Shown here in pieces: positions 8,953 to 16,717 of a DNA stretch of 32,864 nucleotides (within the stretch, counting starts at the first letter, position 1; each line of letters starts with the position of its first letter). The position numbers and the translations under genes are program-made. The notes below the pieces were generated by a model. The model had not been told where the DNA came from, did not search any database, and was given only the letters and a program-made list of their open reading frames with translations. The stretch comes from DSOI01 sp041394885 (GTDB lineage: Bacteria > Acidobacteriota > Terriglobia > Bryobacterales > Bryobacteraceae). The DNA lies in contig JAWKHI010000060.1 of assembly GCA_041394885.1 (NCBI GenBank), positions 1 through 32,864 on the forward strand, in the 5' to 3' direction.

Positions 8953-10140
8953 TTGGAAACAGTGTTCTCACGTACGTTCGCACTCACCTGGATCGCGTAC
9001 TCCGGTTACTACCTTTGCCGGAAGAACTTCAGCGTCCTGATGCCGTACCTGAAGACGGAGCAGGGTTTCTCATCGGAACAACTGGCTCACGTCCTGTTCC
9101 TGTACAGCATCGCGTACGCGGTAGGCCAGTTCGCCGCCGGACACCTTGCTGACCGTGTTGGCGCGCGCCTCGTTGTCTTCTGCGGTGCCCTCGTTTCGGC
9201 GGCCTGCTCGGCCCTTACCGGGACTCCGTTCCCGCTCACGGTCGCGCAAGGCGTCAACGGACTGGCTCAGGCTACTGGATGGCCCTCCGTGCTGAAACTC
9301 GCGCGGGACTGGTTCCCCACGGCAAATCTCGGCGTCATCATGAGCTGGTGGGGGACACATCTGGTCGTGGGCGGCTTCATTGCGACGAATCTGGCCGCGA
9401 AGGTCTCCGAGGGTGGCTGGCGGCGCGGGGCCTGGATCCCTTCGCTCATCCTGGCCGGTATTGGAATCCTGTTCGGGATTCTCGCGCGGGACAGGCGCGC
9501 CGACTCGCCCCACACGCACTCTTCGGCCGGCCCACTCGCGATCACTCGCCCGTTGGCCGCCATCGCGTGCATGTACTTCTTCGTAAAGATGACGCGCTAT
9601 GCGTTCCTGTTCTGGCTACCGCTCTACATGACCGAGCATCTGAGCTACTCGCCGGTGCATGCCGGCTATGCTTCGTCCGCCTTTGAGCTCGTGGGCTTCG
9701 GCGGTGTGCTCGCCGCCGGCTATCTTTCCGAACGCGCCACCGGCGGCGCTCGCTATCCGGTGGCGGCGGCGATGATGGTCGGCCTCGGTGTGTTGTGCGT
9801 CCTCTATCCGATGGTGAGCCGCCTCGGTGTGGCGGCCAACATCGTTGCGATCGCGCTCATGGGAGCACTGACCTTCGGGCCGGATACGCTCATGGCCGGC
9901 GTTGGGACACAGGAAGCCGCGGTCCCTGGGACTACCGCCCGCGCCGCCGGATTCGTGAACGGAATCGGATCCGCCGGGCAGGTCGTTTCGCCGTATCTGG
10001 TGGCTGGTGTTTCCACGCACTATGGCTGGGAAGCGCTGTTTTTCGCGCTCAGCGTCGCAGCGCTGCTCGGATCGGCGGCGCTGGCGACGCAGTGGCTGCA
10101 CGCGTCAAACTGGGAGAGACGTGGTCACGCACAAAGCTGA
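8953..10140 (+). CDS. MFS transporter, organophosphate:phosphate antiporter (OPA) type
   Basis: The 395-residue inner-membrane carrier has about 12 hydrophobic segments. The opening TWIAYSGYYLCRKNFSVLMP is the hallmark of the GlpT/UhpT/UhpC (OPA) branch, followed by the MFS loop GHLADRVGAR. OPA members exchange phosphate for organophosphates. Members next to phosphonate genes are thought to carry phosphonates, and here the next gene, overlapping by 20 bp, is a phosphonate-type oxidase. The start is uncertain: TTG at 8953 gives the full N-terminal helix, and GTG at 8962 is the alternative. Neither has a good ribosome-binding site, and no earlier start exists in frame nearby. Substrate could be glycerol 3-phosphate (product of the upstream enzyme) or 2-aminoethylphosphonate. 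Confidence 0.88.
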   Translation: METVFSRTFALTWIAYSGYYLCRKNFSVLMPYLKTEQGFSSEQLAHVLFLYSIAYAVGQFAAGHLADRVGARLVVFCGALVSAACSALTGTPFPLTVAQGVNGLAQATGWPSVLKLARDWFPTANLGVIMSWWGTHLVVGGFIATNLAAKVSEGGWRRGAWIPSLILAGIGILFGILARDRRADSPHTHSSAGPLAITRPLAAIACMYFFVKMTRYAFLFWLPLYMTEHLSYSPVHAGYASSAFELVGFGGVLAAGYLSERATGGARYPVAAAMMVGLGVLCVLYPMVSRLGVAANIVAIALMGALTFGPDTLMAGVGTQEAAVPGTTARAAGFVNGIGSAGQVVSPYLVAGVSTHYGWEALFFALSVAALLGSAALATQWLHASNWERRGHAQS

Positions 10141-11257
10141 CGTCGCGGTGGTGGGGGGCGGAATCGCCGGACTCGCGCATGCCTACGTTGCGGCGCGCGC
10201 GGGGAGTTCGGTTGTGCTGTTCGAGCGCAGCCAACAGGCAGCCGGTGCTTCCATTCGTAACTTTGGATTGCTGTGGCCGATCGGCCAACCGCACGGGCCG
10301 ATGCTTTCGATGGCGCTGCGGAGCCGTGATATCTGGCGCGATGTCCTGGCCGGAAGCCGCCTCCCTTGCTTCGAAACCGGTTCGCTCCATCTGACGTATC
10401 GCGACGACGAGGAAGCCGTTGCGCGCGAATTTGCCGCTAAGGGCCCGGAACTCGGCTACCGCTGCTCCTGGATCACGCCGGACGAAGCCGCCCGCCGAGC
10501 TCCGAATGTCGACCCTGACGGGTTGCGGGGCGCGCTGTGGAGCGAAACCGAGATCACGGTCGACCCGCGCCTCATCGTGGCGCGCCTCCCCGAGTGGCTG
10601 GCAGCAGAGTTTGGCGTCGTTCTTCGTTACGGACATGCGGTGCGATCCATCGGTTTCCCAGCCGTTCGCACAGCCAGTGAAACTTGGGAGGCCGGACGCG
10701 TGATCGTCTGCTCCGGCGACGACTTCGAGACGCTCTTCCCGGAGCATCACCGGAATTCGGGAATCGTCCGCTGCAAGCTCCAGATGATGCGAACCCAGCC
10801 CCAGCCGGACGGATGGGGTCTCGGCCCAGCGCTGGCCGCCGGACTGACGCTCCGGTTTTATCCATCGTTCCGAATCTGCGAATCCCTCGCAGCCTACCGG
10901 GAGCGCGTCGCCTCCGAAACTCCGCACTACGAACGTTGGGGAATTCACGTGATGGCCTCGCAAACGCCGGGCCGCGAAGTCACCATCGGCGATTCGCACG
11001 AATACGGCAACCATGTCGATATCTTCAACCGCGACGAAATCGACAGCGCCATTCTCCACTACCTCCGGGGTTTTCTGCGCCTGCCCAATGAACGGATCGC
11101 GCAGCGCTGGTACGGCGTCTACGCGAAACACACGGAGAAGCCGTTCGTTCGGTTCGAACCGGAAGCAGGGGTCACGGTCGTCACCGCGCTTGGCGGCGCA
11201 GGCATGACCCTTTCGTTTGGGTTGGCGGAAGATACCTGGAACCGTATTCAGGCATAG
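10121..11257 (+). CDS. FAD-dependent oxidoreductase of phosphonate clusters (TIGR03364-type)
   Basis: The 378-residue flavoenzyme belongs to the D-amino-acid-oxidase/glycine-oxidase fold. The FAD Rossmann motif VVGGGIAGL starts at about residue 10, followed by VVLFER. The segment GASIRNFGLLWPIGQP (about 45-60) is characteristic of the oxidoreductase family found in phosphonate-degradation operons. A C-terminal ALGGAGMTLSFGLAE closes the FAD site. Established work assigns members oxidative deamination of aminoethylphosphonates (or N-methyl forms) to phosphonoacetaldehyde, the PhnX substrate. I infer this role here. The start is GTG 10121, chosen because GGGAGAG lies just upstream and the FAD motif begins ten residues in. 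It overlaps the transporter end by 20 bp and the oppositely read pstB1 end by 10 bp. Confidence 0.87.
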   Translation: MVTHKADVAVVGGGIAGLAHAYVAARAGSSVVLFERSQQAAGASIRNFGLLWPIGQPHGPMLSMALRSRDIWRDVLAGSRLPCFETGSLHLTYRDDEEAVAREFAAKGPELGYRCSWITPDEAARRAPNVDPDGLRGALWSETEITVDPRLIVARLPEWLAAEFGVVLRYGHAVRSIGFPAVRTASETWEAGRVIVCSGDDFETLFPEHHRNSGIVRCKLQMMRTQPQPDGWGLGPALAAGLTLRFYPSFRICESLAAYRERVASETPHYERWGIHVMASQTPGREVTIGDSHEYGNHVDIFNRDEIDSAILHYLRGFLRLPNERIAQRWYGVYAKHTEKPFVRFEPEAGVTVVTALGGAGMTLSFGLAEDTWNRIQA

Positions 11258-12009
11258 CGGCCCGAAATGTACATGCGAGTGCGCTCCTCGGCGGGCTCCG
11301 AAAAGACCCGCTCCGTCGCCCCGTGCTCCACCAGCCTCCCGCTTAGCATGAAGACACACTCCGCGCTCACACGCCGTGCCTGGGCCATGTTGTGCGTGAC
11401 GATGGCGATGGTGTACTCACCGGCCAACCGGCTCATCAGGTCTTCTACTGCCGCCGTTCCCGCCGCGTCCAGCGCCGAACAAGGTTCGTCCATCAGGATC
11501 ACTTCCGGCTTCAGAGGCAGCAGCCGCGCGATGCAGAGCTTCTGTTGCTGCTCGAGCGGTAGCTCCGTGGCCTTGGCGTCGAGCTTGCCGCGAACCGACT
11601 CCCAAAGGTCGACCTCGCGTAGCGCCTGTTCCACGATCTCCTCGCGTCCCGACCCGCCCGGCATTCCATGCACCCTCGCGCCGAACAGCACATTCTCCCG
11701 AACGGGAATCGGCAGCGGATTCGGCCGCTGGAAAACCATCCCCACCGCCTTGCGCAGTTCCACCAGCGAAACCAAGGGGTCGTAGATGTCGTGGCCGTGC
11801 ACCAGTATCGACCCTTGGTGCCGGACGTTCCCATACCGTTCGTTCATGCGGTTGAAGCAGCGCAGCAGGGTCGACTTCCCGCAGCCGGACGGGCCGATCA
11901 TGCTCGTGATGATGCCGCGCCGGAAGGTTACGTTCACATCCTCGAGCGCCTGGAAGTCTCCGTACCAAAGGCTCAAGTCGCGGACTTCGATCGCGGCCGC
12001 GCTGCTCAT
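11248..12009 (-). CDS. pstB: Phosphate ABC transporter ATPase PstB1, degenerate signature motif
   Basis: The 253-residue ATPase would energise high-affinity phosphate import with PstCA. Walker A GPSGCGKST (39-47), Q-loop VFQRPNP (Q94), Walker B VILMDEP with E175, D-loop SALD and H-loop VTHN (H206) are intact. The ABC signature is not: where PstB normally reads LSGGQ, this has LPLEQ (150-154). The start is ATG 12009, forming a 4-bp ATGA overlap with the end of pstB2; an upstream in-frame start would lie inside pstB2. It is last in pstSCAB2B1. The altered signature would impair a homodimer, suggesting pairing with PstB2, whose signature is normal. Confidence 0.9.
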   Translation of the reverse strand: MSSAAAIEVRDLSLWYGDFQALEDVNVTFRRGIITSMIGPSGCGKSTLLRCFNRMNERYGNVRHQGSILVHGHDIYDPLVSLVELRKAVGMVFQRPNPLPIPVRENVLFGARVHGMPGGSGREEIVEQALREVDLWESVRGKLDAKATELPLEQQQKLCIARLLPLKPEVILMDEPCSALDAAGTAAVEDLMSRLAGEYTIAIVTHNMAQARRVSAECVFMLSGRLVEHGATERVFSEPAEERTRMYISGRYA

Positions 12010-12767
12010 CCGAATGCTCCGCGGACGTACTCGAAGGTTTCGCGGCGTTCGGGAGAATCGGAGAAGATCCGTTCCGTCGGCCCGCATTCGATGAAGTGCC
12101 CATTGAGCAGGAACATCGTCCGGTGCGCGATGCGCCGGGCCTGCTGGGTGAGGTTGGTCACCAAGATGATCGTCATCCGGTTGGCGAGCCCAACAAGTAT
12201 GTCCTCAATGCGCATCGTGGTGACCGGGTCGATCGCGATCGAGAATTCGTCGAGACAAAGGATCTTCGGGTCATGCGAAAGCGCGCGGGCGATGGCGAGC
12301 CGCTGCTGCTGGCCGCCGGAGAGCTTGGTGCCGAGCTCGTGCAGCCGGTCTTTCACTTCGTCCCATAGGGCGGCTTGGCGAAGGCAGTTCTCGACGTGAT
12401 TGGCGAGATCCGCGCCGCGGCGGGAGCCGGCCATGCGGGGCGCAAATGCCACGTTATCGAAGACGCTCAGCGGCAGTCCCACAGGGAGCGGCGCCACCAT
12501 TCCCACGGTCCGGCGAAGTTCGTAGACGCTCGAGAGTGAGCGCACGCTCTGGCCCAAAATGGTGGCGTCGCCTGTCCATCGAGCGTCCGGCGCGAACTCG
12601 AGTGTCCGGTTCCATACGCGAAGCAGCGAGGTCTTTCCGCTTTGCGCCGGCCCGATGATCGCAAAGATCTCGTTTTCCGCCACCTCGAACGTAACCTCTT
12701 GCAGCACCCGCTTCGCGCCGTAATTAATCGAAAGATCCTTCGCAGACGCTGCGATCCCGGTCACCAC
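12006..12767 (-). CDS. pstB: Phosphate ABC transporter ATPase PstB2, altered Q- and H-loops
   Basis: This is the second, 253-residue Pst-type ATPase. The signature LSGGQQQRLAIARAL (149-163) is perfect, but the nucleotide-binding core is altered. Walker A is GPAQSGKTS (Q42 for the usual Gly), the Q-loop glutamine is lost (VAP, P93, for VFQ), Walker B continues as LDEFSIAID instead of LDEPTSALD, and the switch histidine is Asn (VTNL, N205). The start is GTG 12767; a second GTG at 12764 overlaps the pstA stop as GTGA and is equally possible. With PstB1 these losses are complementary, so an obligate heterodimer with one working site is the natural reading. Confidence 0.9.
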   Translation of the reverse strand: MVTGIAASAKDLSINYGAKRVLQEVTFEVAENEIFAIIGPAQSGKTSLLRVWNRTLEFAPDARWTGDATILGQSVRSLSSVYELRRTVGMVAPLPVGLPLSVFDNVAFAPRMAGSRRGADLANHVENCLRQAALWDEVKDRLHELGTKLSGGQQQRLAIARALSHDPKILCLDEFSIAIDPVTTMRIEDILVGLANRMTIILVTNLTQQARRIAHRTMFLLNGHFIECGPTERIFSDSPERRETFEYVRGAFG

Positions 12768-13660
12768 TTCTTCCTCGTGCGCAAGTAGATCCGGAATGCG
12801 ATCGCCAACGCGTTTACCCCGAGCACGCTCCCGAGGAGCACCACGGCCGTTCCGTAGCTGACGCTATCGGGCACGCCCGGAACCTGCGTGGAGATCGTGA
12901 ACAGGTGCATCGAAAGCGCCATGCACTGGTCGAATAGCCCGTAGGCGAAGAGGTCGCCCTGCGGCAGCGACTTGTAGAAGACGGCGCCGGTGAACATGAT
13001 CGGCGCGGTCTCGCCTGCGGTTCGAGAGACTTGAAAGATCACGCCAGTGAGAATGCCGCTGATCGAGTTCGGCAGAACCACGTGGCGAATGGTCTGCCAG
13101 CGCGATGCTCCGCAGTTCCAGCACGCCTCACGAAACGAGTACGGAACGGACGCCAGCGCCTCCTTGGTGCTGGCGATAATTACTGGCATCGTCATCACCG
13201 CGAGCGTCAACGACGCCGCCAGGATCGACCGGCCGATACCGGCGAAGGCGACGAACGCACCCAACCCGAACAGCGCGTGCACGATGCTCGGGATGCCGGC
13301 CAGGTTCACCACCGCCAGGTTCACGATTCGCGTGAGCCAGCTCTCGCGTGCGTACTCGTTCAGGTACACGGCAGACAGCACTCCGATCGGCGTTGCGACG
13401 GCAAGCGAGGTGAGCACCAGGTAAACTGTGCCCAGGAAAGCCGGCCAGACACCTCCAGCGCGCATGCCATTCACCGGCGGTTTCAGTAAGAAATCGAGGG
13501 AGAGAACGGGCGCCGCCTTGATAACGAGGAAGGCCACGATGCCTACCAGCGGCAGAAGCATCGCGACGGTGCCTGCCGCCAACGCGAGCTTCGCGATCGA
13601 CTCGATTCGCTGGCGTTTTCGAACCGCGGGTGTCTCCTGGAATCCATTCTGCTCGCGCAT
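12761..13660 (-). CDS. pstA: Phosphate ABC transporter permease PstA
   Basis: The 299-residue inner-membrane subunit has six predicted hydrophobic helices, a cytoplasmic N-terminus rich in Arg/Lys and a periplasmic loop after helix 1. The ATPase-contact EAA-type loop is SFREACWNCGASRWQTI, followed by the permease motif VVLPNSISGILTG. SRTAGETAPIMFTGA is the typical PstA motif near the phosphate pathway. Its ATG immediately follows the pstC TAG with no gap, and its end overlaps the pstB2 start, so the operon is translationally coupled. Confidence 0.94.
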   Translation of the reverse strand: MREQNGFQETPAVRKRQRIESIAKLALAAGTVAMLLPLVGIVAFLVIKAAPVLSLDFLLKPPVNGMRAGGVWPAFLGTVYLVLTSLAVATPIGVLSAVYLNEYARESWLTRIVNLAVVNLAGIPSIVHALFGLGAFVAFAGIGRSILAASLTLAVMTMPVIIASTKEALASVPYSFREACWNCGASRWQTIRHVVLPNSISGILTGVIFQVSRTAGETAPIMFTGAVFYKSLPQGDLFAYGLFDQCMALSMHLFTISTQVPGVPDSVSYGTAVVLLGSVLGVNALAIAFRIYLRTRKKW

Positions 13661-14563
13661 CTAGCGGCGGACTCCACGCACGATCAGGTCGGCCGTCAGG
13701 TTCACCGCGAAGGTGATCGCGAACAGAAGCGTGCCGAGCAAGAACAGTACCTGGTAGTGCTCCGAGCCCACTGCAGCCTCGCCCATCTCAGCCGCGATGG
13801 TAGCTGTCAGAGTGCGCACCGAATCCAGGACGCTGGTGGGAAAACGGACACTGTGTCCGGTGGCCATCAACACCGCCATGGTTTCGCCCACTGCCCTGCC
13901 GACCCCGAGCAGCACGGCGGCGAGAAGACCGTTGCGCGCCGCTGGGAGCAGCACCCGGTATACGATCTGCCACCGCGTGGCGCCCATGGCGAGCGCGGCT
14001 TCGCGATAGGAATCCGGCACGGCTTTCAGTGCGTCCTCGCCGATGGAGGCAATGATGGGGACGCTCATCAGCGCCAGGATCACTCCGCCGTTGAGCACGT
14101 TCAGGCCGATCGCCGCGCCGGTGAGTGCGACGATCAGCGGGTTCATCACCATCAGCCCGACGAATCCCCAGACAACGGAAGGAATCGCCGCAAGGAACTC
14201 GATCAGGACCTTCAGTGTCTCCTTCCAGGCAGGCGAGCAGAATTCGGAAATAAAGATCGCCGAACCCAGTCCGAACGGAACCGCAATCGCCATTGCAAGG
14301 GCGGTGACGCTCAGCGTCCCGGCAATCAAAGGGAGCGCTCCGTAGAGCGGGCCTGCGGCGGCGACGGGATTCCACTCCGGCCCGGTGATGAACTCGAGCA
14401 CGCTGATGCGGCCACTCCATACCAGTCCCGCTGCCTCGCGAAATACGAAGAAGAAGATCCCGAACACCAGCGCCACCGCGCTCAGGCCGCACGCTCTAAT
14501 CAAGGCTTCCACAACCGCCTCGGAGACTTGGGCCCGCTGTCTACTGGCGCTCGATTCCGGCAC
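13661..14563 (-). CDS. pstC: Phosphate ABC transporter permease PstC
   Basis: The 300-residue permease is the partner of PstA. It contains IEFLAAIPSVVWGFVGL, the EAA-type loop SYREAALAMGATRWQIV with VLLPAARNGLLAAV, and the PstC motif GRAVGETMAVLMATGH. I choose GTG 14563 because GGGAGG lies about 10 bp upstream and the protein then opens VPESSASRQR before the first helix. The alternative ATG at 14629 would add a poor Arg/Cys-rich segment buried in pstS. The gene overlaps the pstS end by 23 bp. The long periplasmic loop (WNPVAAAGPLYGALPLI) is normal for the family. Confidence 0.92.
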   Translation of the reverse strand: MPESSASRQRAQVSEAVVEALIRACGLSAVALVFGIFFFVFREAAGLVWSGRISVLEFITGPEWNPVAAAGPLYGALPLIAGTLSVTALAMAIAVPFGLGSAIFISEFCSPAWKETLKVLIEFLAAIPSVVWGFVGLMVMNPLIVALTGAAIGLNVLNGGVILALMSVPIIASIGEDALKAVPDSYREAALAMGATRWQIVYRVLLPAARNGLLAAVLLGVGRAVGETMAVLMATGHSVRFPTSVLDSVRTLTATIAAEMGEAAVGSEHYQVLFLLGTLLFAITFAVNLTADLIVRGVRR

Positions 14564-15485
14564 CGCCGGGCGACCTCCCGTGCACCTCTTCGCCGCGCGC
14601 CACTGGCACATAGCCCGACGCCGCCACAACTCGCTGACCCGGCGCCGCGAGCATCCAGTTCAGATACGAACGCGCTGCCCCGCGCGGTTCGCCTAGCGTA
14701 TAGACGTAGAGCGGCCGAGCGATCGGATACTTGCCTTGTGTGGCATTCTCCAGCGTGGGTCCGTAGGCCGGCCCGCCTTCGCTAGATGCGACCCGAAGCA
14801 TCTTTACTTCCGCCGTCGCATAACCCATGCCGCTGTACCCGATCGCGCCCGGGGTCGTCCCGATCAGCGAGACCACTTCCTTGGACCCATTCAGATCGCG
14901 TGTCCCCGGCCTCAGGTCTTCCTTCGGTCCAAGGACGGCATGGCGGAAGTACTGGTACGTGCCTGAGTTTGACTGGCGGCTGATCAGAATGATTTCATCG
15001 CTGGCTGAGCCCGGAAGCCGCACGCCGATCTGCGACCACCGGGTAACGTCGCCGCCACGGCGGTAGATCCGCGCCAGTTGTTCGAGGCTGATCTCGTTCA
15101 GCGGATTGTCGCGATGCACATAGATTGCCAGGGCGTCGTGACCTACGATCCACTCCGTCGGCTCGAGACCCGTCTTTTGCCTCGCTGCGGCGATCTCTCC
15201 CGTCTCCACCTGGCGGCTGCAGTTGGCGAAGTCCGCCGCTCCGTCGATGAGCGCCGCGATGCCCGTCGCCGATCCGCCGCCCGCCACCTCAATCGACACC
15301 GCCGGCTCGACATTCGCATAAGCTTCTGCCCACGCCTGCGCCACGTTCACCATCGTGTCCGAACCGGCCGTTCGAATTACACCCTGAACGCGCGAAAGTC
15401 TGGTCCCGCAGGCTGCGCTTGTGGCAACCAGAAGGAAGCACGCAAGCATAGGGCGGCTTCGCCGCAATGACTCCGCAGGCAACAT
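14541..15485 (-). CDS. pstS: Phosphate-binding protein PstS, putative lipoprotein
   Basis: The 314-residue substrate-binding protein delivers phosphate to PstCA. The leader is LRRSRPMLACFLLVATSAACG; C26 is a possible lipidation site, though the residue three before it is Ser rather than the usual Leu. Phosphate-site motifs are present: TAGSDTMVNVAQAW, GGGSATGIAALIDGAADFA, SRQSNSGTYQYFRHAV and TPGAIGYSGMGYA. The start is ATG 15485 with AGAAGG nine bases upstream; an earlier ATG at 15557 would add a non-signal Cys-rich segment. It is first in the pst operon and divergent from the alcohol dehydrogenase. Low-phosphate induction is expected but not proven by the sequence. Confidence 0.94.
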   Translation of the reverse strand: MLPAESLRRSRPMLACFLLVATSAACGTRLSRVQGVIRTAGSDTMVNVAQAWAEAYANVEPAVSIEVAGGGSATGIAALIDGAADFANCSRQVETGEIAAARQKTGLEPTEWIVGHDALAIYVHRDNPLNEISLEQLARIYRRGGDVTRWSQIGVRLPGSASDEIILISRQSNSGTYQYFRHAVLGPKEDLRPGTRDLNGSKEVVSLIGTTPGAIGYSGMGYATAEVKMLRVASSEGGPAYGPTLENATQGKYPIARPLYVYTLGEPRGAARSYLNWMLAAPGQRVVAASGYVPVARGEEVHGRSPGGAGIERQ

Positions 15486-15601
15486 GAATGTGGGCCTTCT
15501 CTTCCAAATGTGACACGTACAAATTTCAGTTCGATGAACTGTTGCGTAGCGCCGCAAATTTACCTTGCGGACCTGACGTTGTTGGCTTTACGCTCTATCG
15601 A
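15486..15601. promoter_or_regulatory. Divergent promoter region between pst and phosphonate operons
   Basis: The interval must drive pstS leftwards and the dehydrogenase-phnX-phnZ trio rightwards. Reading in the pstS direction, AGTTCAT and CTGAAAT are separated by four bases (11-bp period, about 15526-15543), a degenerate Pho-box arrangement, followed by GTCACAT. A TAGAAT -10-like element lies just to the right at 15612-15617 for the plus strand. Matches are weak. Confidence 0.3.
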
Positions 15602-16717
15602 GTGGGCCCCGTAGAATCACTTCATTCCGGCAAAGCATGGGCCGCGATTTTCGAAGCCACCGGCCAACCGCTGCGCCTCGCACGGTTTCCCATCCCGAAC
15701 CCTGCTGCCGGCGAGACGATCGTCCGCATCCGTTGCGCCACCATCTGCGGCAGTGATCTTCATACGATCGCGGGCCGCCGTTCCGGCCCCACCCCTTGTG
15801 TGCTTGGCCATGAGATGACCGGCGAAGTCGCCGCGCTGCCCGCCACAGGCGGCGCGACGTTCAAGGGTGAACCGCTCCGCGTGGGCGATCGCGTCACCTG
15901 GTCCATGCTCCTTACCTGTGGCACATGTGCCCACTGCCTTCGCGGATTGCACTCGAGCTGCGTCGAGCTGCGGAAGTTCGGCCATGAGCGGCTCGGCGCT
16001 TCCGCTCAGACTCTGTTCGGCGGTTACGCGGATTACTGCCATCTTCCCGCCGGCGCCGCGATCTTTCGCATTCCCAAGAACGTCACCGATCTTGCGGCGG
16101 CGCCCTCAAACTGCGCGACTGCGACCGTTGCCGCGGCTGTCCGTCATGCCGGAATCCTGGAAGGGGCCAATGTCGTCGTGGCCGGCGCCGGAGCGCTCGG
16201 ACTGACGGCCTGCGCAATGGCCGCGGCCAGCGGGGCGGAACGCGTGATCGTCATTGAGCCGGACCGGGCTCGCCGCCAATTGGCCGCCCGATTCGGGGCG
16301 CACATGGCTATCGATGGCCGCCTCGCGGGTGAAGATGTCGCTGAGCGCGTCAGGCAAGCAACCGGCCATCACGGCGCCTGCGTCGCGCTCGAGTTTTCAG
16401 GATCGCCCGAGGCGGTTGGGTGCGCCCTCGAATACCTGCGCCCGGGTGGCCATCTCGTATTGGCCGGCTCCGTCTTTCCCGCACCCCCGGTTCCAGTCTC
16501 AGCCGAGAGGCTGGTGCGCCGGATGCTCCGCGTGTCCGGTGTGTACAACTACTCGCCGGACGATCTGGCTTGCGCCCTCGAGTTTCTCGCACGCGAAAAG
16601 GAGAAGTTCCCATTCGAAGAACTAGCCGCCGCCGTTTTTTCGCTCGGCGAGATCAATCGCGCCCTCGACTACGCCGAGACCGTCAAACCCCCTCGAGTCG
16701 CCATCATTCCCTCATGA
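15602..16717 (+). CDS. Zn-dependent alcohol dehydrogenase of phosphonate clusters (TIGR03366-type)
   Basis: The product is a medium-chain dehydrogenase of about 360-371 residues. Catalytic-zinc residues lie in TICGSDLHT and VLGHEMTG. The structural-zinc lobe CGTCAHCLRGLHSSC has the four Cys spaced as in alcohol dehydrogenases. The NAD-binding motif is GAGALGLTA with VIVIEPDR after it. It forms an ATGA overlap with phnX, so it works with phosphonate breakdown, perhaps on 2-hydroxyethylphosphonate or on the acetaldehyde that PhnX releases (inference). The start is unsettled: homologues begin near AAIFEATGQP, but no ATG is in frame there. GTG 15602 is the nearest in-frame start, and ATG 15488 is a long alternative that would swallow the promoter region. 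An ATG at 15637 is one base out of frame. Confidence 0.88.
   Translation: MGPVESLHSGKAWAAIFEATGQPLRLARFPIPNPAAGETIVRIRCATICGSDLHTIAGRRSGPTPCVLGHEMTGEVAALPATGGATFKGEPLRVGDRVTWSMLLTCGTCAHCLRGLHSSCVELRKFGHERLGASAQTLFGGYADYCHLPAGAAIFRIPKNVTDLAAAPSNCATATVAAAVRHAGILEGANVVVAGAGALGLTACAMAAASGAERVIVIEPDRARRQLAARFGAHMAIDGRLAGEDVAERVRQATGHHGACVALEFSGSPEAVGCALEYLRPGGHLVLAGSVFPAPPVPVSAERLVRRMLRVSGVYNYSPDDLACALEFLAREKEKFPFEELAAAVFSLGEINRALDYAETVKPPRVAIIPS

Noticed and set aside
10049..11359. Minus-strand open frame of 436 codons
   Set aside because: Antisense to the FAD oxidase, which has a FAD-binding motif and conserved family text; the antisense product has none.
13757..14785. Plus-strand open frame of 342 codons
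   Set aside because: Antisense to pstC/pstS; composition is rich in Arg/Asp/His and no domain is seen.
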